Both the position numbers and the translations under genes were made by a program. Of a stretch of 26,124 bases of DNA, positions 7,958 through 14,831 are shown piece after piece (position 1 is the stretch's first letter; every line of letters starts with the position of its first letter). Source of the DNA: an uncultured Verrucomicrobiota bacterium (GTDB lineage Bacteria > Verrucomicrobiota > Verrucomicrobiae > Verrucomicrobiales > DEV007); contig CACJBM010000023.1 of assembly GCA_902591645.1 (NCBI GenBank), forward strand, positions 1-26,124. The letters are read 5' to 3'. The notes beneath the pieces are model-generated. The model had not been told where the DNA came from. It saw nothing but the letters and a program-made list of their open reading frames with translations, and did not search any database.

Positions 7958-9184
7958 ATGAATACTAACTCATTGAAGAAAATTGTTATTTTGGCTCTGG
8001 CTATTTTGATCCCTTCGATCATTGCTCCAGTCATTGCCAAAGAGAAATTGAAAATATTCATTCTGGCGGGGCAGTCCAATATGGTCGGACATGCGAATCC
8101 TCATACCATTGTCACCTTGTACAATTCAGATAATGCCAGAGACAAGAAGCTCACCCAACTGGTATTTAAGAAAGGCAGCGGCCTTTCTAAAAAAGCACTG
8201 GAAGGACAGCTCAATCAGGCAAGAAAGATCGATGAGCTGACTGGCGGAATTTCCAACGACAAGATCAAAGCGATGGCTGAAGGGGCCGAAAAGACGGCGC
8301 TCGAAGCACAGGTGAAAAAATTTAAAGATGTGCATGAGGCATTTAAGGAGAAGGTTAACTCGTCATGTGTCGTCTCTGACCGGGTCTATATCAATTCGAT
8401 TGCGGATGGCAGCAAGAAAGCTGGTAAGCTTGGCGTTGGTTATGGTGGTGGAGGTAAGAAGTTAGGCCCCGAGTTCGGCTTTGGTCTCTCGATCGCTGAG
8501 AAAATTGATGGTCCGATTCTTTTAATTAAAACTTCATGGGGCGGTAAGTCTATAAACTACGATTTCCGGCCACCGTCAGTCGGTGAATACCAACTCGATG
8601 AAAAGCAGAAGTCCGGCGGAAAGGCAGAGCAGATCAAAAAAAATGCCAGCCTCAATTACCGTTTAATGAACGAATCGATCCGCAAAGTACTAGGAAATCT
8701 AAAGGAAAATCATCCTGACTATGACCCGGAAGCAGGTCACGAGATTGCCGGATTCGTTTGGTTTCAGGGTTTCAATGATCAGTTCTCACCTGACTTTAGA
8801 AATAACTATAAAAACAATATGATCGCTTTCATTAAAGACATACGGAAAGAATACAAAGTTCCAAAAATGCCATTTGTTATTGGAGTTTTGGGGACCGGAG
8901 TCACTGCCGAGAAGGTAGGAGAGAATCAGGTTTCACTTGGTCAGAGGGAAGCTGCCAAGGCGCCAGAATTTAAAGGTAATGTTATGTCAGTCGAGAGTTA
9001 CAAGGACTATTCGCTGTTCTCTAATGAGGTCTATCAGAAAGGATGGGCCAAGCACTACCATGAGTGGGACACGGTCGGTAGTGATCGCCCTTATCACTAC
9101 CTTGGAAGTGGCGGTTTCTTTGTCAGGCTCGGAGACTCATTCGCAAGCGCGATGGGTGAATTGATTGCAAAGCAAAACAAGTAA
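7958..9184 (+). CDS. SASA/DUF303-type carbohydrate acetylesterase, exported
   Basis: The 408-residue product has a signal peptide (residues 1-27, ending APVIA). A GQSNM block follows with the presumed nucleophile Ser40, as in sialate O-acetylesterase/CE6-like enzymes. Later landmarks are LIKTSWGGKSI, FVWFQGFND near residue 270, and HYLGSGGFFVRLGD near the end, which would supply the catalytic His. Between GQSNM and the WGGKS block is an unusually long Lys/Glu-rich helical insertion (about residues 55-135) that is not part of the basic fold. The protein probably removes acetyl groups from polysaccharides outside the cytoplasm. It diverges from a sulfatase gene (186-base intergenic region from 7772) and converges on the GH13 gene with a 31-base gap. 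Exact substrate not readable. Confidence 0.9.
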   Translation: MNTNSLKKIVILALAILIPSIIAPVIAKEKLKIFILAGQSNMVGHANPHTIVTLYNSDNARDKKLTQLVFKKGSGLSKKALEGQLNQARKIDELTGGISNDKIKAMAEGAEKTALEAQVKKFKDVHEAFKEKVNSSCVVSDRVYINSIADGSKKAGKLGVGYGGGGKKLGPEFGFGLSIAEKIDGPILLIKTSWGGKSINYDFRPPSVGEYQLDEKQKSGGKAEQIKKNASLNYRLMNESIRKVLGNLKENHPDYDPEAGHEIAGFVWFQGFNDQFSPDFRNNYKNNMIAFIKDIRKEYKVPKMPFVIGVLGTGVTAEKVGENQVSLGQREAAKAPEFKGNVMSVESYKDYSLFSNEVYQKGWAKHYHEWDTVGSDRPYHYLGSGGFFVRLGDSFASAMGELIAKQNK

Positions 9185-9215
9185 ATTAGGGAACTCCTAG
9201 ATTTATCACCTTTAA

Positions 9216-11783
9216 TTATTTGGTAGAAACTTCTAACAAATAAAACGTTTGGCGTTCCTTTTGATTTCTTTTGTCAATGAACGTTAAGGGATCACCGGTC
9301 CCATCGACGGTTCCTATTTCAGTGTAACTGTCTGATTTGAGGGTAGGGGATGAGAGGATCCTGTAAGTTCTATTTTGAACGGAGTCCCAATGTATAGCTG
9401 GTCGACCCATTTGGTTCATAGATAGTCTGGTTATTTTAAATCTTGATTCTGGGTCATGAGGATCCGTTCCTGCCTGATATTCCTGCAATGAATTCATTCC
9501 GTCATGGTCCGGGTCCATGGCCGCGTCTGCATGTTGGTTCGGATCGAGTCCGTGCCTGCGCTCCCACGCGTCGTTCATGCCATCATTATCTGCATCGAAA
9601 TTGACCGGGAAACTGATGGGTGATTTTGAAAGGACAACGATTCCCATCCTAGGTAATTTAATACAAGCTGAGGAGGGGAGCCTGTCCTGCGAATTTTCAT
9701 TAGCGGTGACGGTCCCCTCATTGCCGAAATTATTACCGCCATAAATAGAACTGTCGGAATTAAATGTCTCGATCCATTTCCCATCACGGGGCATGCCGAT
9801 GCAGTAGTTATCAAAATGATTATTATTAAAGTTGGCAATGATAACAACATCATCACCGTTCCCTGTCCAACGGTGCCAGGCAATCACATTGTCACTTTCA
9901 TTGACATGAAAAATGTTCTGATTGGCATTGGATTGGAGTGCCGGAGCAGTGCGCCGGATCCAGGTCATGTCGCGGCAGGCAAGGAAGTAATCCTCATACT
10001 TTGTTTTGTATTGCCACTGAATTTTCTTGTCCTTCGAATCCCCGAAATTTCTGTCCTCCATGATTTCCTGTCCCTGCAAAATCATGGGAATGCCTAAAGT
10101 GAACATGACGAGCCCATAGCAGAGCTTGCCGCGTCCATAAGCATACTCACTGTGAGGATTGGAGTTATCCGCTACTTTGACTGCTCGCCCATGATTGGCC
10201 GCCTCGTCATGGCTTTCGATGTAGTTAATGGCCAGAGTCCCTCCAAAATCGAAGTGGTTCATGCCTTGCACGAGCTTCCCCATGTTAGGGTCTCCAAATG
10301 ATGCGGCATTCAGAGCTTCCCGGAGGTGATCATGGAACAGATCATTCCATTGTGAATCGAGCCCGGCACCTCCGACCTCAGTGGGTACTGTGATGGCCGG
10401 GTCGTTAGGTAATTGCTCGGCACTCACAAATGCTTTGAGTGAAATCGTATCCGTCACGTTTTTGATATCCTTTAATAGCTGCCAACCGTCCCTGTTCACT
10501 TTAATGTAGCTGGTCGCATCGATCCGGAACCCGTCCATGTGGTATTCATTGATCCAGTACCGGACCGTATCCAGAAGGTACTCCCTCACTTCAGTGATTC
10601 CGTAATTTGGTCTTGGCCCCCAGGGAGTTTTCCGGAACCCATTCCCTTCCGGATAAAAGTAGATTTCGGAGCCATCATAGTTGAGGAGATTGTCCGCCAA
10701 ATCATTACCACCCATATGATTGTAAACAGTATCAACGATCACTGCGATTCCAGCATTGTGGCAGCGGTTAACAAAATACTTCAGTTCGTCCGGGTCTCCG
10801 TAGCTGGATTCGATAGCGAACTGTGACATTGGATTGTATCCCCAAGAAAGATCACCGGAAAATTCGGTCACCGGCATCAGTTCCACAGCGTTAATCCCGA
10901 GCTCAACTAAATGGTCTAGGTGCTGGTCAACGGCGTCTTTGAAAGTGGCCGGATGATTGGTCGTCCCGTCCCCTTCACCGGAGAATGTTCCAATATGTAG
11001 CTCATAGAGTATCATGTCTTCAAAGTAAGGAGTGACCCATTCCTGGTCAGTCCATTCGAAAGTTCCCAGATCCCAGACGATGGAGTTACCGACCGAGTTC
11101 GTCATCTTTCGTGCGTAGGGATCGGTCCTCCAGTGAGTACCTTCGTTCGTAATTACATAACGATACTCGTCACCATGCTTGGCCTTAGGGACGCGGCCCT
11201 GCCAAATGCCTTCGTTAACTTTTAATGAATCGCTGTTGGGGTTCCATTGATTAAAGTCTCCCGCGACGCTGACCTTTTCCGCGTTAGGTGCCCATACTCT
11301 GAATACAGTTCCACCCTTTTCAGGTGTCGGACCGAGCCGATAGGTTCCGAACTCAGTAAGATCTATCAGAAAGTCTCCGCGGGCAGGCACACCATCACTC
11401 ATTCCGAGCCGGTTATAATGGTCCGTATCATTACCATCAGTAATTTCAAACCGGTAGTACAAATAATCATTCCTTGGTGCTCTTATTGTGGCCTGCCAGA
11501 TGTCGTATATGGATCTCTCATTACGGACCCAGCTCATGGAGTAATGTTTCTCAGAACCGTCCCAGGTCCTGACCCTCGCGCTGGTGATGTCACCGCGCAA
11601 AACACGCAATTCAACTTTGAATGGTTGTCCCTTTGCCGGGGTCTGTGGGAGTCGCATGTTCTGATCGGAAAAAACGCCGTTCCATTCAACGTTATTGTCG
11701 TTATTGGCGGCATCACTCTTATTAATAAAGGTAAGGATGCCTAGGAGTAGACTAGGGATCAAGTGACTGGAAGCTCTGGCCAT
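9216..11783 (-). CDS. Secreted GH13 alpha-glucan enzyme with CBM48 and TSP3 repeats
   Basis: The 855-residue product has a signal peptide (1-25). An N-terminal Ig-like region of the neopullulanase/amylase type covers about 35-140, a CBM48/branching-enzyme-type domain about 145-240 (VFRVWAPNAEKVSVAGDFNQW) and the GH13 barrel about 255-590. The four conserved regions are present: DTVYNH at 351-356, GFRIDA with nucleophile D422, SAEQ with acid/base E456, and ESHDE with D526. A C-terminal beta domain follows (to about 720), then two calcium-binding thrombospondin type-3-like motifs (DADNDGMNDAW at 730-740, DPDHDGMNSLQEY at 757-769) and a C-terminal domain (about 782-853) shared with the product at 11902. 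Reaction: hydrolysis or transfer of alpha-1,4 or alpha-1,6 glucans. Debranching, amylase and branching activity cannot be separated by eye. Export argues for scavenging rather than glycogen storage. Confidence 0.93.
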   Translation of the reverse strand: MARASSHLIPSLLLGILTFINKSDAANNDNNVEWNGVFSDQNMRLPQTPAKGQPFKVELRVLRGDITSARVRTWDGSEKHYSMSWVRNERSIYDIWQATIRAPRNDYLYYRFEITDGNDTDHYNRLGMSDGVPARGDFLIDLTEFGTYRLGPTPEKGGTVFRVWAPNAEKVSVAGDFNQWNPNSDSLKVNEGIWQGRVPKAKHGDEYRYVITNEGTHWRTDPYARKMTNSVGNSIVWDLGTFEWTDQEWVTPYFEDMILYELHIGTFSGEGDGTTNHPATFKDAVDQHLDHLVELGINAVELMPVTEFSGDLSWGYNPMSQFAIESSYGDPDELKYFVNRCHNAGIAVIVDTVYNHMGGNDLADNLLNYDGSEIYFYPEGNGFRKTPWGPRPNYGITEVREYLLDTVRYWINEYHMDGFRIDATSYIKVNRDGWQLLKDIKNVTDTISLKAFVSAEQLPNDPAITVPTEVGGAGLDSQWNDLFHDHLREALNAASFGDPNMGKLVQGMNHFDFGGTLAINYIESHDEAANHGRAVKVADNSNPHSEYAYGRGKLCYGLVMFTLGIPMILQGQEIMEDRNFGDSKDKKIQWQYKTKYEDYFLACRDMTWIRRTAPALQSNANQNIFHVNESDNVIAWHRWTGNGDDVVIIANFNNNHFDNYCIGMPRDGKWIETFNSDSSIYGGNNFGNEGTVTANENSQDRLPSSACIKLPRMGIVVLSKSPISFPVNFDADNDGMNDAWERRHGLDPNQHADAAMDPDHDGMNSLQEYQAGTDPHDPESRFKITRLSMNQMGRPAIHWDSVQNRTYRILSSPTLKSDSYTEIGTVDGTGDPLTFIDKRNQKERQTFYLLEVSTK

Positions 11784-11901
11784 TTTAATTTGATGGAACT
11801 GAAGTAAATACTAGTGCCTAGATCATCTTAAATTCAGGCCAAACTTAATCCTATTTTAAGAGGGGTCAAAATGTGTATGACCTATCACAAAAAACAGAAA
11901 T

Positions 11902-12705
11902 CTAATTTGTGATATCTTCGACCCTATAGAATCGGGACTTTTCTTCAGACGGAATAGCCTCTTCAGTGAAAGAGGTTTCATCTCCCTGGCTCTGCACATT
12001 ATCGTCCAGTTCGACCCATTCTTCCAAATCACTAGAGACGAAAACCGCATAGTTGCGGCGGGAAAGCGAATTCCAGGTCAGTGTGACGGATTTGGACTCA
12101 TTTTCCTCATCGACATCGATCGTGGTGATGGCGAGTGGCTCGAGTGCGATACTCTCACCGAATTGAATGTTGTCGATTCTTAACCGAGTCGCTGCGGTGT
12201 ATTCAATTTGGATCTCATCGAATATGATGTCAGTGAAGCCGAAGTATTGGTTGGGGTTGTCAATACTGATTGTTGTATTGAAAGATTCCACTTCCGTGCC
12301 ATTTAGTTTGGCGGTGATTGTGGCTGGAGTTGGAGGTTGAGCAATGGCGACGAAGGCTGCTGAGGTGAGGGGATTGTTAAATACAATAGAGAAGGGGTTC
12401 ACTTCGGGTTCACCTGTTCGAAGGTTGGGTCCACTGACGCTGGCCCAGTCCGGATGATCACCGGTCCGGTAATAAAGGTTAGGCAGGAAAGTGACTCCGA
12501 AATCCGAAAATTCAGCGGACACGCGGGACGTGTCGGGTAAGGTAAGTTCTGAGAAGTCCACAATGCTTTCTGGGTCAGTGAGTCCTGCCGTGCTTAAATT
12601 AATAATTTCTGATGAAGCGATTGAGATTTGCCCAGCAAGTAGTAGGCAGATGAGTTGTGTTTTATTTGTGAGGGCGTGAAAAAATTTTCTTTTTGTGACT
12701 TTCAT
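11902..12705 (-). CDS. Secreted beta-rich protein of unknown function with shared C-terminal domain
   Basis: This 267-residue protein was not recognised as a whole. It has a signal peptide (about 1-32, ending QISIASS). Residues 35-185 are beta-rich and look like the jelly-roll regions of exoproteins (YYRTGDHPDWASVSGPNLR, then FSIVFNNPLTSAAFVAI and LRIDNIQFGE), so glycan or ligand binding is a guess. Residues about 190-265 align with the end of the GH13 protein through W-x-S, R-x-Y, SS-x-L, GD-x-x-x-F and FYxxE positions. That domain probably serves in export or anchoring. The gene is 118 bases upstream of the GH13 gene on the same strand, so co-transcription is possible. Its start region overlaps a candidate divergent promoter. 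Confidence 0.8.
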   Translation of the reverse strand: MKVTKRKFFHALTNKTQLICLLLAGQISIASSEIINLSTAGLTDPESIVDFSELTLPDTSRVSAEFSDFGVTFLPNLYYRTGDHPDWASVSGPNLRTGEPEVNPFSIVFNNPLTSAAFVAIAQPPTPATITAKLNGTEVESFNTTISIDNPNQYFGFTDIIFDEIQIEYTAATRLRIDNIQFGESIALEPLAITTIDVDEENESKSVTLTWNSLSRRNYAVFVSSDLEEWVELDDNVQSQGDETSFTEEAIPSEEKSRFYRVEDITN

Positions 12706-12708
12706 TCT

Positions 12709-12714
12709 TATAAT
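12709..12714 (+). promoter_or_regulatory. Candidate -10 box for the nucleotidyltransferase gene
   Basis: A perfect TATAAT lies 29 bases before the ATG at 12744, in the 38-base gap between divergent genes. No convincing -35 box was found at 16-18 bases upstream, where the sequence is T-rich. The DNA is A/T-rich here, so chance occurrence is possible. Confidence 0.35.
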
Positions 12715-12743
12715 GTTTTTGAATCATAGGATTTTGACAATAA

Positions 12744-13169
12744 ATGCCTAAAAAGAAAGCCATAATCGTTTCAGGGTACTTTAACCCTATTCATAAAGGA
12801 CATCTTGAGTACATCAACAGTGCTAAGGCCCTTGCAGATAGGCTTTTTGTTATTGTTAATAATGATTACCAGCGGACATTGAAGGGAAGTAAGGAGTTTC
12901 AGGACGAAGAGGAACGCATGCTCATCGTGGGTAATATTAAAGCGGTGGACCGAGCGATTCTATCGATTGATCAAGATCGTACAGTGTGTGAAACTCTAAG
13001 AAAAATAGCTGAAGAATTTGGAGAAGAATACGATTTGGCTTTTGCTAATGGAGGGGATCAGGACAATGAGAGTATACCTGAGGGGCCGGTTTGCGAAGAG
13101 GTAGGGATTATTTTAATCGATGGGTTAGGAGATAAGATTCAGTCCAGTCGCTGGTTGCTAAAGGATTAG
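12744..13169 (+). CDS. Cytidylyltransferase-like small nucleotidyltransferase
   Basis: The 141-residue product is a single nucleotidyltransferase domain. It has the N-terminal strand and HxGH motif (GYFNPIHKGH, H17 to H20), an NGGDQDNESIPE segment near residues 102-113 like the GGDR...IPE signature of RfaE/HldE-type enzymes, and a C-terminal KIQSSRWLL helix in the position of the ISSS motif of the superfamily. It should join a nucleotide to a phosphorylated small molecule with release of pyrophosphate. Heptose 1-phosphate, glycerol 3-phosphate and ethanolamine phosphate are all used by relatives, so the substrate stays open. It is cytoplasmic, with no signal peptide. It lies 114 bases before a DUF456 gene on the same strand. 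Confidence 0.87.
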   Translation: MPKKKAIIVSGYFNPIHKGHLEYINSAKALADRLFVIVNNDYQRTLKGSKEFQDEEERMLIVGNIKAVDRAILSIDQDRTVCETLRKIAEEFGEEYDLAFANGGDQDNESIPEGPVCEEVGIILIDGLGDKIQSSRWLLKD

Positions 13170-13237
13170 AATGCAAGCTTATGATTTTTAATTAATAATC
13201 CTTGGATCAATAAATCGATTTGTGTTTCATAGATATA

Positions 13238-13259
13238 TAAAGAGCATTAATTCTCTTTA
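13238..13259. repeat. Inverted repeat upstream of DUF456 gene
   Basis: TAAAGAG and CTCTTTA flank an 8-base spacer (CATTAATT), ending 24 bases before the ATG at 13284. It could be an operator, a weak terminator of the upstream gene, or chance in A/T-rich DNA. Confidence 0.35.
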
Positions 13260-13283
13260 ATCCGTTATTTAGTCATAAATATA

Positions 13284-13835
13284 ATGCAAGATTACCTGAA
13301 TATTAATTTATTCTACGCATTATTATGTCTTTCGGCCCTTATTATTTCTCTTGGATTAAATGCTGTAGGTGCTCCTGGAAACTGGGTGATGCTTATAATC
13401 GCTTGGATTTATTCCTGGGTAATGCCCTCAGATTCTCCATATGCGTTTGGTTTGTTTGTCGTGATATGCGTTTGTTTTTTAGCTGCTGTTGGTGAGATTC
13501 TTGAATTTTTTACAGGTGTCTTGGGCGCTAAAAAAGCTGGAGGAAGTAAGAAGGGAATGTGGTGCTCAGTGATTGGTTCTATTGTTGGTAGTTTTGGTGG
13601 TGTTATGGTTGGAATTCCAGTCCCCATCATTGGATCACTCGTTGCAGCTCTACTGTTATCAGGTGTCGGAGCTATGGTTGGAGCTTACCTTGGTGAGCGG
13701 TGGGATGGTAAGATTTCAGAGGAAGCATGGAGAGTAGGCGTGGCTAGTTTTGTTGGTCGAATATTAGGGTCTGGTTTTAAACTTTTGTGTGGTTTTCTGG
13801 CCTTGGTTTTAATCACGGTGGCGATGGCTATATAA
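13284..13835 (+). CDS. DUF456 family integral membrane protein
   Basis: The 183-residue protein is almost entirely hydrophobic. Membrane segments lie at about 8-27, 29-46, 53-76, a glycine-rich pair at about 93-140, and 160-182. The order fits DUF456: a GAPGNWVMLI loop, LGAKKAGGSKKGMWCSVIGSIVG in the middle, GAYLGERWDG, and a final GRILGSGFKLLCG helix. The family is widespread and of unknown function; roles in envelope maintenance or small-molecule transport have no support here. Its stop codon lies inside a hairpin (13829-13862), and an NlpC/P60 gene follows after 80 bases. Confidence 0.88.
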   Translation: MQDYLNINLFYALLCLSALIISLGLNAVGAPGNWVMLIIAWIYSWVMPSDSPYAFGLFVVICVCFLAAVGEILEFFTGVLGAKKAGGSKKGMWCSVIGSIVGSFGGVMVGIPVPIIGSLVAALLLSGVGAMVGAYLGERWDGKISEEAWRVGVASFVGRILGSGFKLLCGFLALVLITVAMAI

Positions 13836-13862
13836 GGGAAAAAAGAGTTTTTTTCTTATATA
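13829..13862 (+). terminator. Hairpin at the end of the DUF456 gene
   Basis: TATATAAG (13829-13836) pairs with CTTATATA (13855-13862). An A6 run (13839-13844) faces a T7 run (13848-13854) inside. The stop codon is in the left arm. A long but A/T-rich stem; it may end transcription or protect the transcript 3' end. Confidence 0.4.
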
Positions 13863-13891
13863 AAGTATCTACTGAAAGTGGAATTTTCTAA

Positions 13892-13913
13892 AATTACTAT
13901 TATTATAGTAATT
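13892..13913 (+). promoter_or_regulatory. Perfect 9-bp hairpin directly before the NlpC/P60 start codon
   Basis: AATTACTAT and ATAGTAATT form a perfect stem around a TATT loop, ending two bases before the ATG at 13916. In RNA it would cover the ribosome binding region. As DNA it could bind a dimeric repressor. No Shine-Dalgarno motif is visible here. Confidence 0.5.
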
Positions 13914-13915
13914 AG

Positions 13916-14449
13916 ATGAAGCCGATTTCCTCCTTTTTGCTAATCATATCCCTGACTTTGCCAGTTATTTTCAGCAGTTGCACATCATCACTGTTCAATG
14001 CGAGAGCCAAAGAACCGTATAGGTATAAATTAAATTATGGGCAATCTGTCATCATAAGAAATGGTTATGCTATTGCTCCTAGGCATGCGCCTCCAGAAGT
14101 GCACCGAATTGTAGCAGCTGGTAACCGGATAAAGGGACTGCCGTACAAGTTAGGGGGTGGACATAGGCGGATCGATGATAATGGATATGACTGCTCAGGG
14201 GCAGTTTCTTATGTGCTTATCAAGGCAGGACTTCTTAATTCTCCTATGACTTCAAAAGGACTAAGAGCTTATGGGAGTCGAGGCAAAGGCGACTGGGTGA
14301 CTCTTTATGCGCGGAACGGGCATACTTTTTTGACTGTCGGTGGGTTGAGATTTGATACCGGTTATAATGGTGAAGGTAGGGGGCCGACATGGACCACGAA
14401 TGACAGACCAACTAAGGGGCATGTCATGAGGCATCCGGTAGCTCTATAA
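13916..14449 (+). CDS. NlpC/P60 family cell-wall peptidase, probable lipoprotein
   Basis: The 177-residue product has a signal peptide ending IFSSC (Cys22), a slightly unusual lipobox, so it may be lipid-anchored. Residues 62-177 fit the C40 fold: helix with GNRIKGLPYKLGGGH, catalytic Cys93 in YDCSGAVSYVL, catalytic His136 in NGHTFLTV, then FDT. The third polar residue of the triad was not identified with certainty. The expected role is cleavage of peptidoglycan stem peptides in the envelope. It follows the DUF456 gene by 80 bases on the same strand, behind a hairpin leader, and its 3' end meets the convergent RNase III-like gene at a shared terminator-like stem. Confidence 0.88.
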   Translation: MKPISSFLLIISLTLPVIFSSCTSSLFNARAKEPYRYKLNYGQSVIIRNGYAIAPRHAPPEVHRIVAAGNRIKGLPYKLGGGHRRIDDNGYDCSGAVSYVLIKAGLLNSPMTSKGLRAYGSRGKGDWVTLYARNGHTFLTVGGLRFDTGYNGEGRGPTWTTNDRPTKGHVMRHPVAL

Positions 14450-14473
14450 AAAGTGATAAGAATTTATCGCTTT
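14450..14473. terminator. Bidirectional terminator candidate
   Basis: AAAGTGATAA (14450-14459) pairs with TTATCGCTTT (14464-14473), ten pairs with one G-T, around a GAAT loop. It sits exactly between the convergent stops of the NlpC/P60 gene and the RNase III-like gene, with A and T flanks that suit termination in both directions. Confidence 0.55.
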
Positions 14474-14766
14474 CCTCCGGCTTTACGGATTCTTTTTTTC
14501 TCCTGTTTATGGAAAAGTGGGACCAGTTCTCTTTCAATATATAAAAAAGCTTTTTGGAGCCCTTTTTTCTCATAGATTCTTCCTATTTTTGCTTCGACTT
14601 GAGTAGGGTTTCCTAAAGAGTTTAAAAAATGGTTAGAGGTCATTCTTGCAAACATTTCAGCGTCCATTTTTCTTTCTTCTCTCAAGATCCATTCCCTAGC
14701 AAAAAGGCCCAGCACAGCATCGCCGGTCCATGCCTGCTCCTGCACGATTTTCTTTTCGTTTTTCAT
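14464..14766 (-). CDS. Stand-alone mini RNase III-like domain protein
   Basis: A 100-residue protein with no signal peptide. The segment QAWTGDAVLGLFAREWIL (residues 11-28) resembles the RNase III signature (ERLEFLGDAVL), with Asp16 as metal ligand. NPTQVEAKIGRIYEKKGL (53-70) resembles the second signature (DTVEALIG) and keeps Glu59, but the preceding Asp is replaced (Thr56). There is no dsRNA-binding domain and the chain is far shorter than RNase III (about 220 residues), more like Mini-III/MrnC, which processes 23S rRNA ends. The N-terminal catalytic helix is short. The basic tail (KKRIRKAGGKR) could bind RNA. An rRNA- or RNA-processing role is inferred; activity is uncertain. Confidence 0.75.
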   Translation of the reverse strand: MKNEKKIVQEQAWTGDAVLGLFAREWILREERKMDAEMFARMTSNHFLNSLGNPTQVEAKIGRIYEKKGLQKAFLYIERELVPLFHKQEKKRIRKAGGKR

Positions 14767-14831
14767 TCTATGACTAATTCAAGGAAATGATCATCCTTGC
14801 CTATCGCAGATGCAACGTTTAAAAGGACAAT

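Noticed and set aside
13279..13284. TATAAT-like sequence before the DUF456 gene
   Set aside because: It overlaps the ATG at 13284, too close to serve as the -10 box for that start.
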